Under the pieces are notes generated by a model. The model ran no database searches. It was given only the letters and a program-made list of their open reading frames with translations, and was not told the origin of the DNA. A stretch of DNA of 64,000 nucleotides. Source: Bacillota bacterium (GTDB lineage: Bacteria; Bacillota; Clostridia; Acetivibrionales; DTU013). Shown here piece by piece: positions 16,445-24,910 of the stretch. A program made the position numbers and the translations under genes. The DNA is taken from the NCBI GenBank assembly GCA_023412665.1, contig JAEZCA010000029.1:1-64000 (forward strand), in the 5' to 3' direction. Each line of letters starts with the position of its first letter. Within the stretch, counting starts at the first letter, position 1.

Positions 16445-17905
16445 TTATCCGGCCAGCTTCTCCCCTGCCGCATTTGTACTGACCTGCGCAGGGATTTTTC
16501 TCTCCTTCAGCCAGCGCATCAGGTACATCAGCGTTCCTGCAACTCTAAAGGTACCGGCTATTGCCATGGTAATATAAATATTGGTCCTATTCAGGATCCA
16601 CAAGCCAATCAGAGGAGCTGTAAATCCCGTAAGGCTTGTCAGGGTATTAAAAACTGCTATATAAACAGTCTTCTTCCCCGCTGACAGCGTTTCAAGCAGG
16701 CAAAGGAATAATGCTACATTGAACGCCGCCTGGAATGCTCCGGCAAAAACACTTTGCAATACTATTACAGGGAAGCCAACCGAAAAAGTGTATATAAAAG
16801 GGGTCACGGCAAGCCCTGCAGCTCCAAGTATTATAACCATACTGCCACCTTTTTTATCTATCACCCTGTTCCATAATGAAAACGAAAGGAACTGTGTCAC
16901 ACCGGATGAAAGATTGACAATACTGAGCTGTAGTTCGTTAAGGTGAGCATAATCAGTTTGGTATATAAAGAATAAGGGCCATGCCATCTGCCAAGCCATA
17001 TGGAAAACAACGCCGCACAGGCAGAACAGCAGGAATCTTTTGTTCTTGAGCATTCCTGCAAAGTCTTCCTTCCTGAATAAGCGTATTGCATCTTTCGCTT
17101 CTTTTGATTTTTGTCCCTTGTGTTTTTTTGTTCCCAGCTTCTCTGCTCTTAGTTTCTTTGCTCCTGTTTTCTTTGCTAATGATTCATTGACCGCTCCCTC
17201 ATTCCTCGGACCTATGACCTCTGTCTCTGCACCCTTCAGCTCATCGTCCGAATCACCCTGTTTTGGCGGAAAATCATTAATACCGGCTGTTCGAGTTATC
17301 TGGCCCCTGACTCTTGAGAAAAAAACTATCTGAATAATTGTCAGCAAAAAGCATACGCCATAGAATATCTGATACAGTATAAGCCGTTCAGTATCCGATT
17401 TTGGGATATTTGTGAGAAGAAGTCCCGTGACAAGCACCGTCAGCAGCCCGAAAAATGTACCGTACTTGCTCCTTATAGTATACAGCCTTGATGCGCGGCT
17501 CCCCCCGAAATTATCTGCAAAAAAGGCTTGCCATGTGGTGAGATATAGTGACCCCGGCCCGTTCATCAAACCGATCAATATGACAAAAATCATAACCTTT
17601 GATTCATGCGGAATCATAGGCACAAAAGCAATAGTAATATAAAACAGACTTATGATTGATAGCAGAAACATTACAGTCTGCTTTTTTCTATTGAGCCTCT
17701 CGATAAGTATTCCGCCAGGCAGCAACAAAAAAATGGCCGCCAGTGGTGGAAGAGCGTTTATCAAAGCCGTGTGCAGGTCGCTCCCGCCCATCCTTTTAGC
17801 GAACATTTGGGTAAAAGGGTTATAAAGGTTCAAAACCATTGTATATACAATGCCCTCTAATATGAGAAACATTGCCGCCGAATCCTTGCTTCTAATAAAT
17901 TTCAT
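16445..17905 (-). CDS. MFS transporter with a basic cytoplasmic loop
   Basis: A 486-residue membrane protein with about twelve predicted segments in two six-helix halves. The signature between helices 2 and 3 is present (LPGGILIERLNRKKQ). Between the halves, residues of about 215-270 form a long hydrophilic loop of repeated basic words (AKKTGAKKLRAEKLGTKKHK), unusual for the family and rich in Lys. The transported substrate is unknown. It is a single gene. The ATG at 17905 has only a weak GGAAC site. The loop may have grown by short-repeat expansion; the DNA there (17090-17170) is T/C-rich on the plus strand. Confidence 0.85.
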   Translation of the reverse strand: MKFIRSKDSAAMFLILEGIVYTMVLNLYNPFTQMFAKRMGGSDLHTALINALPPLAAIFLLLPGGILIERLNRKKQTVMFLLSIISLFYITIAFVPMIPHESKVMIFVILIGLMNGPGSLYLTTWQAFFADNFGGSRASRLYTIRSKYGTFFGLLTVLVTGLLLTNIPKSDTERLILYQIFYGVCFLLTIIQIVFFSRVRGQITRTAGINDFPPKQGDSDDELKGAETEVIGPRNEGAVNESLAKKTGAKKLRAEKLGTKKHKGQKSKEAKDAIRLFRKEDFAGMLKNKRFLLFCLCGVVFHMAWQMAWPLFFIYQTDYAHLNELQLSIVNLSSGVTQFLSFSLWNRVIDKKGGSMVIILGAAGLAVTPFIYTFSVGFPVIVLQSVFAGAFQAAFNVALFLCLLETLSAGKKTVYIAVFNTLTSLTGFTAPLIGLWILNRTNIYITMAIAGTFRVAGTLMYLMRWLKERKIPAQVSTNAAGEKLAG

Positions 17906-18080
17906 TAAGTTCCATCATCCCGATACAAATAATAAGTGTGAAAAAGAACTTCCGGGGACCATACGGATATGCTGCAGATAAGATCCCGGGTATTATCTCC
18001 TCATATTGTATCATATTATAATATCATAAGACGATAGAATCCAAAAGAAACAACCAAATAAGCCAAATTGGGAAACTACA

Positions 18081-18995
18081 TCAGGGTTTGACAAATCTGG
18101 CTATGTTGACATGCTCAAATGCAGTCATGCCATCATTTCGCGTGCTGAACCAGCGCAACTGGACATCGTCAGGGCTCAGGTTTTCAGCTCGTAAAAGTCC
18201 GATGGATGAAGCCAGCTCTGCTATTTCATCAGGGCTGAATCCAGTTTTCATAGGTTCTCCTGCCATACCGGTGATCTGTATCATTTTTCTGACGCGCAGC
18301 GATACCTTTTCCGGATCAAAGGCATCTTTATCAAGGTAATCAAAGATGACCATGCTTGCCGAGCTGCTTATATCAGCTATATTTTTCAGTGCAGATATCA
18401 CATCCTCCAAAGTCAGGTAATATGTAATACCGAGCCAACTGAACAACGCAGGCTTGCACGAGTCAAAAGCAGTCTTTTTAAGAACGTCGGTTAGAGAGTC
18501 AATCGAGAAATCAACGGGTATCATATGGAGATTACCAGGTATCTCCCATCCAAGCTCACGGAGCCGATCAACTTTATACTGTTGTGTTGCAGGGTGATCT
18601 AATTCAAAAACTGAAAGTTTTTTCATAAGGTCGGGCCGTCTGAAAGCAAACGTATCAAGTCCGGCTCCCAGAATCACATACTGATCCATACCACCATCAA
18701 CTGCAGCTTCAAGAACTTCTTCAGTATATGCGGCACGGCAGAGTGTTATAGCTGATGAATGAAGCTGCAAAACACGCGCAAGGGCAGCCTTTTCATCAGG
18801 CCCCCCGGCAGCAAATTCAGGATCGAAAAATGTGATCGCGTTGGCGAGGTTATGACCCATCTCATTATACTTTTCACTACTCATCATCGACTCTGCCAGA
18901 AAGTCATCAAAAATTTTAACAGCCGCCTGCTTTGAGTGATAAGCTCTCCCAAATGCAGAAATAAGAGCTGTCAAACTAACCTGATTCTTATTCAT
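18081..18995 (-). CDS. Class I SAM-dependent methyltransferase (leucine carboxyl methyltransferase-like)
   Basis: A 304-residue methyltransferase of the TIGR00027/LCM-like family. The SAM-binding motif is ILGAGLDTFAFRRP, followed by VFELDHPATQQYKVDRLREL with the acidic residue that holds the ribose. A further motif is FSWLGITYYL. Family members methylate small molecules or carboxyl groups, and no specific substrate is shown here. The ATG at 18995 has GGGAGGT 8 bases upstream. It stands alone, preceded by a 480-base gap with a possible small RNA and followed by a gap before the MFS gene, so its role is not given by neighbours. Confidence 0.88.
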   Translation of the reverse strand: MNKNQVSLTALISAFGRAYHSKQAAVKIFDDFLAESMMSSEKYNEMGHNLANAITFFDPEFAAGGPDEKAALARVLQLHSSAITLCRAAYTEEVLEAAVDGGMDQYVILGAGLDTFAFRRPDLMKKLSVFELDHPATQQYKVDRLRELGWEIPGNLHMIPVDFSIDSLTDVLKKTAFDSCKPALFSWLGITYYLTLEDVISALKNIADISSSASMVIFDYLDKDAFDPEKVSLRVRKMIQITGMAGEPMKTGFSPDEIAELASSIGLLRAENLSPDDVQLRWFSTRNDGMTAFEHVNIARFVKP

Positions 18996-19103
18996 TCAAA
19001 TACCTCCCATATAAACATATGAGTAATATTCTAACCCAGTATCGGGATCGCTTCCATCGGCAATTCAACCATAGTTGAGCCAGATTATTATACACTATGC
19101 AAA

Positions 19104-19132
19104 TTGATTTTTATGTAAAAATGTGGTATGAT
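19104..19132 (+). promoter_or_regulatory. Promoter-like pair without a downstream gene
   Basis: TTGATT (19104-19109) and TATGAT (19127-19132) are separated by 17 bases. No protein-coding start follows within 300 bases. A 9-base perfect hairpin follows 34 bases later. Confidence 0.4.
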
Positions 19133-19138
19133 GAATGC

Positions 19139-19290
19139 AATTGACAAGACTTGAGAGTTTACGAAAAATAGATCTCAAGGAGTGATCTATTTAACACAAG
19201 GAACACTATGTCAAAAGATAATCTCTAGTAATCCTATACTATGCCGGTATCCCTTCACTGGTTGTTCTTGGCATCACATGAAAGTATAGT
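19139..19290 (+). ncRNA. Possible small RNA upstream of tRNA-Pro
   Basis: Downstream of the promoter-like pair lies a perfect 9-base hairpin (19166-19174 with 19184-19192; loop TCAAGGAGT, ending in TTT). A second structure follows (19234-19245 with 19270-19289), made of 7- and 5-base stems around a 24-base loop. The loop of the first hairpin carries an AAGGAG ribosome-site-like word. No frame of useful length is present. The call is inferred from structure and promoter position only. The rest of the 480-base gap shows nothing I can name. Confidence 0.3.
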
Positions 19291-19420
19291 ACGAAATCAT
19301 AACAACAAATAACCCCTGACGAAATGCCTCCACCTGACATTTTGTCTTGAAATGGCTGCATTTACTTTACCCGCCCACCTTAGCTTTCCAGCAAATAATA
19401 TTGGTTTTGTAATTTTACCA

Positions 19421-19449
19421 TTGCATTAAGTCTTTTTTGGTGTTAGAAT
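19421..19449 (+). promoter_or_regulatory. Promoter of tRNA-Pro
   Basis: TTGCAT (19421-19426) and TAGAAT (19444-19449) are 17 bases apart and lie 29 bases upstream of the mature tRNA. Confidence 0.65.
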
Positions 19450-19477
19450 AATAAAGCGCGATTTCAAGATCGCACAT

Positions 19478-19553
19478 CGGGGTGTAGCGCAGCTGGTAGC
19501 GCGCTTGGTTCGGGACCAAGAGGCCGCTGGTTCAAGTCCAGTCACTCCGACCA
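19478..19553 (+). tRNA. tRNA-Pro, anticodon CGG
   Basis: A 76-base cloverleaf with encoded CCA. The acceptor stem CGGGGTG pairs with CACTCCG (one G-U). The anticodon stem CTTGG/CCAAG encloses the loop TTCGGGA with anticodon CGG, which reads proline codon CCG. The T arm GCTGG-TTCAAGT-CCAGT is standard. A terminator follows 13 bases later and a promoter lies upstream, so it is a single-gene transcript. Confidence 0.97.
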
Positions 19554-19565
19554 GCTTATAAAATA

Positions 19566-19600
19566 AAGGATTTGAACTTTGAGAGTTCAAATCCTTTTCT
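19566..19600 (+). terminator. Terminator of tRNA-Pro
   Basis: A perfect 12-base stem (19566-19577 with 19585-19596) with a 7-base loop is followed by TTCT on the plus strand and preceded by an A-rich run. Confidence 0.85.
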
Positions 19601-19637
19601 TATTTGAATATATTCCAGAGACTAGTCCGGTTGTTAT

Positions 19638-19911
19638 TGATGAAATTTTCAACTAAGGCGGGGGCACTAAGGCCAGGTGGCTATTTTTTCAACTAAGGGC
19701 AGGATCACTTAGGCCAGATGGCTATTTTTTCAACTAAGGGCAGGATTTTCTGAACCATTATTGAATATTTTACATGAAGGCTCCACATAAAACCGCTATA
19801 AATGCATTATGTAGCCATGAGATAGTATGTTTTCTGCCCTTAATTGAAATTTCAGCCATATAGCTGATTGATTTCTGCCCTTAATTGAAATTTCAGCCAT
19901 TTAGCTAATCA
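19638..19911. repeat. 41-bp tandem repeats in two inverted blocks
   Basis: The left block has a partial unit (19638-19678), a full unit of exactly 41 bases (19679-19719) and a truncated third (19720-19751); each contains CAACTAAGG or CAACTAAGGGCAG. The right block has a partial unit from about 19811, a full unit of exactly 41 bases (19831-19871) and another from 19872 to 19911, each containing CTGCCCTTAATTG. The right block is the reverse complement family of the left one: both share the core TTAAGGGCAG or CTAAGGGCAG. About 60 bases (19752-19810) separate them. No gene is present; purC begins immediately after. Confidence 0.75.
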
Positions 19912-20595
19912 CTATTCAGCCAGAATGATTTTTGTGAGTTCTACAGGTGGTACAATTTTGCCGTCCTTGTATACCCGCATATTACCGCTGGCTATCTCAT
20001 CGATCAGGATGACCTCCCCGTTGTTATAGCCAAATTCAAACTTTATATCCCACAGCTCAAGTCCCATAGCTTTCAGGTCGTCCGCAACAATACCTGTTAT
20101 TCGCAAGGTCTGTTCTTTCATGCTCTTGAAAAGCTCTTCGCTCATAATGCCAAGAGCTTCAAGGCCTTCGCTTGTAATAAGCGGATCACCCTTTGCATCA
20201 TCCTTCAGGGTCGCTTCTACATAACCACCCGGCAATTCCGTACCATCCGCTATGTAAGCTCCATACCGGCGGATAAAGCTTCCTGTTGCCTTTAACCGGC
20301 ATATTACCTCAAGCCCCTTTCCGAACGGTTCCCCCGGCAGTACTTCCATTGTGGCATTTTCAACATCGGCTTTGATATAATGTGTTTTGATCCCCGCATT
20401 TTTCAGCAGCTCAAAGTATCTGACTGATGTTTGCAGGTTGGCCCTGCCAATCCCCTCGATAGTCAATCCTACCGAATTCTCCCCCGGATCAAAAACACCA
20501 TCCTTGCCGGTACAGTCGTCTTTGAACTTCAAAAGGACATTCCCATTCTCCAGCTCAAATACATCCTTAGTTTTTCCCTCATAAATTTTCTTCAT
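19912..20595 (-). CDS. purC: PurC, phosphoribosylaminoimidazole-succinocarboxamide synthase
   Basis: A 227-residue SAICAR synthase that joins aspartate to CAIR with ATP in purine synthesis (step 8, cytoplasmic). The start KKIYEGKTKDVFELENG, the motif LKFKDDCTGKDG and the region NMRVYKDGK near the end are typical. It is slightly short but complete (bacterial enzymes run about 230-240). The ATG at 20595 has GGAGG 6 bases upstream. It is separated from any pur operon; the neighbours are a repeat array and an esterase gene, so purC is a lone gene here. Confidence 0.95.
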   Translation of the reverse strand: MKKIYEGKTKDVFELENGNVLLKFKDDCTGKDGVFDPGENSVGLTIEGIGRANLQTSVRYFELLKNAGIKTHYIKADVENATMEVLPGEPFGKGLEVICRLKATGSFIRRYGAYIADGTELPGGYVEATLKDDAKGDPLITSEGLEALGIMSEELFKSMKEQTLRITGIVADDLKAMGLELWDIKFEFGYNNGEVILIDEIASGNMRVYKDGKIVPPVELTKIILAE

Positions 20596-20670
20596 AAATC
20601 CTCCGTTTCGCCGTCACCACTTACGGCCATATAGAAATAGAAAATCATGTCTGATAATTCTAAAACTTGA

Positions 20671-20778
20671 AATGTCACTAAATCTAATTTGATTCAAACA
20701 CACATCTTATTCGACAAAATAATGTCATTAAATCAAATCAGATCAAATTCAAACACAACATTTCATTCGACAAAATCT
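20671..20778. repeat. Two-copy direct repeat upstream of purC
   Basis: Copies at about 20671-20720 and 20721-20776 share AATGTCA, a TAAATC/CAAATTC segment, TCAAACACA and ATTCGACAAAAT. The similarity is imperfect. The element lies between the esterase stop and the purC start; no promoter was assigned. Confidence 0.4.
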
Positions 20779-20788
20779 CGTAATCAGC

Positions 20789-21802
20789 TTAGTGCTTCCC
20801 GGCGTAAAACATTAGATAATCCTTTATATTTGCCTTGGAATGCTCCAGATCATGTCCGCCATTATACATATGAAACTCGGCGGGTATACCCCTTTTTTGC
20901 AGCGCCTCATGAAGTGACTGAAGCCCTGGCAAAAACGGATCGTTGTTTGTACCGCAATTAAGAACAATGCTTAGCTTGTCCAGCCCTCTTTGCTTGTCAA
21001 ACTCGATAATATCGGCGATATCGTTGACATTATCGTATGGGAATAGCCATTCCTCAAGCTGTCTGCCCGAATAATCGTTTGATATAACCGCCGCACTATA
21101 GCCGCCAACCTTGCTGAACAGCTCCGGGTGGTGGAAGGCAACTCGAAGGGCAATCATCCCTCCCATGGAAAACCCTCCTATGTACCTGCTGTCAGCCGAT
21201 GCAATAGTATCATATCCGGAATCTATATACGGCACCAACTCCTCGCATATGAACCGGTCCATATTTCTCTCACCAACTTTTCCATCGTCCTCCATATCCT
21301 TTTCTATTTCCTTCAATGTAGCGTCCCTTGTATAGGGAAAGACCATTATCATGGGCTTTATCACACCCTCATCGTTCAACTCATCAGAGGCCACAGCAGC
21401 TCCGACCTGACTTATCCACATGGATTCATCCGATCCATATCCATGCAGTCCGTACCAGACAGGGCAAGCCTCCCCGCTTCCGTATCCCTTCGGAAGATAA
21501 ATCTTGCATGGCATTTTTCTGCCCATAATACCACTCTCTACCGAAACATCGATCACCAGTGAATCCTCCAGCGGCAGAGTTTTGCCTAGAGTGATAATAT
21601 CTTGATTTTTATCCTTAGGGTGTAAACTAGGGTGTAAATCGGTTTTGTCCACTTCTTCACTATTAGCTGTAATTGGCACGTCTGTATTATTAACAGCGCA
21701 GCCGCATAATGTCATACAAATGTATATAGTGCAAAGAAGTAAAGCTACTCCTCGCAGAACCCTGTGACTATTAAGCAGGGTAAACTTATTAGACTCAAAC
21801 AT
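20789..21802 (-). CDS. Lipoprotein esterase (PF00756-type alpha/beta hydrolase)
   Basis: A 337-residue secreted esterase. It starts with a hydrophobic signal and a lipobox (MTLCGC), so it is membrane-anchored on the outside. The hydrolase fold follows from about residue 90. The nucleophile Ser lies in YIGGFSMGGMIAL; the catalytic His lies in NGGHDLEHSK, and an Asp near CGTNNDP may complete the triad. Relatives include feruloyl and acetylxylan esterases of plant-biomass degraders, but the substrate is not determined. The start at 21802 has GAGG five bases upstream; a longer frame to 21910 would place 36 residues before the signal. Single gene. Confidence 0.88.
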   Translation of the reverse strand: MFESNKFTLLNSHRVLRGVALLLCTIYICMTLCGCAVNNTDVPITANSEEVDKTDLHPSLHPKDKNQDIITLGKTLPLEDSLVIDVSVESGIMGRKMPCKIYLPKGYGSGEACPVWYGLHGYGSDESMWISQVGAAVASDELNDEGVIKPMIMVFPYTRDATLKEIEKDMEDDGKVGERNMDRFICEELVPYIDSGYDTIASADSRYIGGFSMGGMIALRVAFHHPELFSKVGGYSAAVISNDYSGRQLEEWLFPYDNVNDIADIIEFDKQRGLDKLSIVLNCGTNNDPFLPGLQSLHEALQKRGIPAEFHMYNGGHDLEHSKANIKDYLMFYAGKH

Positions 21803-21934
21803 ATAAACCTCGGAACTCCCTATTTTTCTACACAGATGTATGTCTGCTTGGTATATAATTCGACGCCGGACAGAATAATCCTTCTGTCCGGCTATCAGAT
21901 ACAAGAGCATGTTTCACTTGACTTATTCTAGTTT

Positions 21935-24808
21935 TCATTGCTGAAGCACTTCTCTCAGGAATTTTCCAGTATATGATTCCTCCACTCGCGCTACCTGCTC
22001 CGGTGTGCCCTCTGCGACCACGAAACCGCCATTGCTGCCGCCTTCAGGTCCCATATCTATGATGTAGTCAGCTGACTTTATCACATCCAGATGGTGTTCT
22101 ATGACAAGTACGGTATGGCCCTTGTCGACCAGCTTGCTCAGGCAATCCAGGAGCTTCTGTATATCCGACAGGTGAAGTCCCGTCGTAGGTTCATCCAGTA
22201 TATAGAGGTTATGAGCACCTCTCTTGATCTTTGCCAGTTCATAGGCCAGCTTCACCCTCTGTGCCTCACCGCCGGACAGCGTGGTGGAGCTTTGCCCCAG
22301 GCGCATGTAGCCAAGTCCCAGTTCCTGCATTATAGCGAGCTTGTGCTTCAGGTAGGTCTCGTCCCTGAAAAACTCAAGAGCCTCTTCAACGGTCATTTCA
22401 AGCACATCCGCAATACTCTTTCCTCTGTACTTGATCTCAAGTCCTTCATCAGAGAACCTCATACCCTTACAAACAGGACATACAGTCTCTATGTCTGACA
22501 TGAACTGAAGGTTCGTGACAATTATACCGTCGCCCGAGCAATGCTCACAGCGGGTGCCGTTTGCATGAGTCAGACTGAAGTCGATCTCCTTATAGCCGCG
22601 TGCAATTGCTTCAGGCTGCATGGCAAAGAGCTTGCGTATCCTGTCATATATACCTATATAGGTTGCAGGGTTAGATTTACTGTTCCTGCCGATGGGTGTC
22701 TGGTCAATATTGATAACGTTATTGAGCAGTTCTGCGCCAAACAGGAAGTCATGCTTACCGGGGGCGATGCGGGCTCCCGTTTTGTCGACCTTGAGCTGTT
22801 TGTAGAGTATCTCATTGATCAATGAACTCTTTCCCGAGCCCGAAACACCTGTGATACATACAAATACGCCAAGAGGTATGTCCAGGTCCACATTTTTGAG
22901 ATTGTTTTCCCTTGCTCCCTGTATGGAAATGAAAGTATCTCCCAGACTTCTGCGCGTCTTCGGGACAGGTATGTGTTCTCTTCCCGACAGATACCGCCCG
23001 GTCACGGATTGTGTTTCCTTCATTATATCTTCGATGGTACCTTCGGCAACGATATTTCCTCCATGGACACCAGGCCCGGGACCGATCTCTATGATATGGT
23101 CAGCGCTGCGGATAGTGTCAACGTCATGCTCCACAACTATGACTGTGTTTCCGATGTCTCTTAGCTTTTTCATCGTTTCGATAACTCTTCCGGAGTCACG
23201 GGGATGAAGTCCTATACTGGGCTCGTCCATAACATACAGCATACCCATCAGCTCGCTGCTGATCTGAGTGGACATCTTTATACGCTGCATCTCACCACCG
23301 GATATACTGTCGCTTCTGCGTCCAAGATTGATATAGTGAAGTCCGATCTCTATCAGCAGCTCCAGCCTTGTACAAATCTCCCTGATGACTGATTCAGCTA
23401 CCTCCCTTATATCCTCCCCAAAGCTCAGAGAATTAAGAAATGATAAAAGCTCAGGCAACTGCATCCTACTTAGCTCATCTATGTTTTTGCCTCCTACAGT
23501 TACAGATAACCTCTGTCTCTTTAATCTTGCACCGTTACATTCGGGACAGATCCTTTCTATCATACACTCGTTCAGAAAGGACGGTTCAAATGCCTCTGTA
23601 GTTGAACTCCTCCTTATATACTGCCTATACCAGTTCTCCAGCTCATGGACAAAGCCCCAGAACGGCCTGTCTCTGCCGACCATCCAGTTCTTTTTCTGCG
23701 AGAACGGAGGCTGTAGCATCTTGACCGTCTCACCCTTGGTACCATAGAAAAGTAACTCGTGGATATGCTTGGGAAGCTCGTTGAACGGGATATCCAGGCT
23801 GAAGCCATACTGCTGCGACAGGCTGTACATCATCACCATATGGTAGCTGTCCTTGCCTGCCGGGTTAAACACCGTATTCTTAAGGGCTCCCTTGTTTATG
23901 CTTCTTTCAGGCGCTACAACCAGGAACCTCGGCTCCACTACATAGGACATGCCGACTCCCATGCATGTATGACAGGCGCTGGCGGGAGTGTTGAAGGAAA
24001 AGTGGAAGGGCTGCATCTCGCAAAGCGCAAAGTGGTGCTCGGGGCATGCAAAGCCTTCGTAGAACGACCTGTCGACACCGTCGATCACCTCCGCTTTGAT
24101 CATTATGTCCTCATCCAGCGACAGCATAGCAGCTTCAATGGTTTTTGTAAGCTGAATATATGAATCGTTCCTTAATGTGAACCTGTCTATGACAAGCTCA
24201 ATTTTATAATCCTTTGTCTCATCCAGCTCTTTCTTCTCAGCCAGTGAAAACGGACTGCCATCAACAAGCAAATTTTTGAAGCCTTTTTCACGCAGCCTGT
24301 CGAAGGTGTAATTGTAGTCCTCGTCAAATATCTTGTAGACAGGCGCCCTGAGCTCAATGACGGTACCCGAAGGGAGCGATGCTATCTTCTCGGCCATCTG
24401 GGCTGCCGACATCTGCCTGAGCGGGTATCCGCACTCCGGACATTTACCTGTACCCGCTGCCGAGTACAACAGCCTGAGGTAATCATTTATATCTGTAACG
24501 GTGCCCACCGTTGACCGGGGATTGTTGTTGCTTTTTTTCTGTTCGATTGCTATAACCGGCGACAGGCCGCGCACATAATCTACCTTTGCCTTCTTCAGCT
24601 GACTGATGCGGCTCTTTGCAAAGTTCGATACAGAGTCGAGGAAACGCCTCTGCCCCTCGCCATATATTACATCGAAGGCAAGGGAGGACTTCCCCGAGCC
24701 GGATACGCCGGTAATAACAGTCAGCTTATCCCGGGGTATCTCAACCGATATGTTTTTCAGGTTATTCTGCTTTGCTCCTGATATTTCGATAGTTGTTCTG
24801 ACAGACAT
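21935..24808 (-). CDS. UvrA-family ATPase, probable divergent UvrA paralogue
   Basis: A 957-residue UvrA-type protein with two ABC ATPase modules: Walker A GVSGSGKSS at 34-42 and again near 650. It has three zinc modules: CPECGYPL, CHTCMGVG, and CEHCSGDG with CPVCKG. The signature loops (SGGEMQRIKM, SGGEAQRVKLA) are intact. Differences from canonical repair UvrA are seen in the segment before the interaction region: this protein has FAKSRISQLKKAKVDYVRG where usual UvrA has an AYARQFL-type segment, and the second zinc site contains CPEHHFALC. It may therefore be a UvrA2-like protein for repair or drug resistance. No uvrB or uvrC lies nearby. The ATG at 24808 has GGAG 8 bases upstream. Confidence 0.88.
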   Translation of the reverse strand: MSVRTTIEISGAKQNNLKNISVEIPRDKLTVITGVSGSGKSSLAFDVIYGEGQRRFLDSVSNFAKSRISQLKKAKVDYVRGLSPVIAIEQKKSNNNPRSTVGTVTDINDYLRLLYSAAGTGKCPECGYPLRQMSAAQMAEKIASLPSGTVIELRAPVYKIFDEDYNYTFDRLREKGFKNLLVDGSPFSLAEKKELDETKDYKIELVIDRFTLRNDSYIQLTKTIEAAMLSLDEDIMIKAEVIDGVDRSFYEGFACPEHHFALCEMQPFHFSFNTPASACHTCMGVGMSYVVEPRFLVVAPERSINKGALKNTVFNPAGKDSYHMVMMYSLSQQYGFSLDIPFNELPKHIHELLFYGTKGETVKMLQPPFSQKKNWMVGRDRPFWGFVHELENWYRQYIRRSSTTEAFEPSFLNECMIERICPECNGARLKRQRLSVTVGGKNIDELSRMQLPELLSFLNSLSFGEDIREVAESVIREICTRLELLIEIGLHYINLGRRSDSISGGEMQRIKMSTQISSELMGMLYVMDEPSIGLHPRDSGRVIETMKKLRDIGNTVIVVEHDVDTIRSADHIIEIGPGPGVHGGNIVAEGTIEDIMKETQSVTGRYLSGREHIPVPKTRRSLGDTFISIQGARENNLKNVDLDIPLGVFVCITGVSGSGKSSLINEILYKQLKVDKTGARIAPGKHDFLFGAELLNNVINIDQTPIGRNSKSNPATYIGIYDRIRKLFAMQPEAIARGYKEIDFSLTHANGTRCEHCSGDGIIVTNLQFMSDIETVCPVCKGMRFSDEGLEIKYRGKSIADVLEMTVEEALEFFRDETYLKHKLAIMQELGLGYMRLGQSSTTLSGGEAQRVKLAYELAKIKRGAHNLYILDEPTTGLHLSDIQKLLDCLSKLVDKGHTVLVIEHHLDVIKSADYIIDMGPEGGSNGGFVVAEGTPEQVARVEESYTGKFLREVLQQ

Positions 24809-24910
24809 ATGAATTGCTCCTTTACATTATTTGCTCGATCTCCCGCACAATTGACCGGGCTGAAGCTTTACGGAAACAAGATTCAAATATTGCCCATTAT
24901 CACGCACTGC

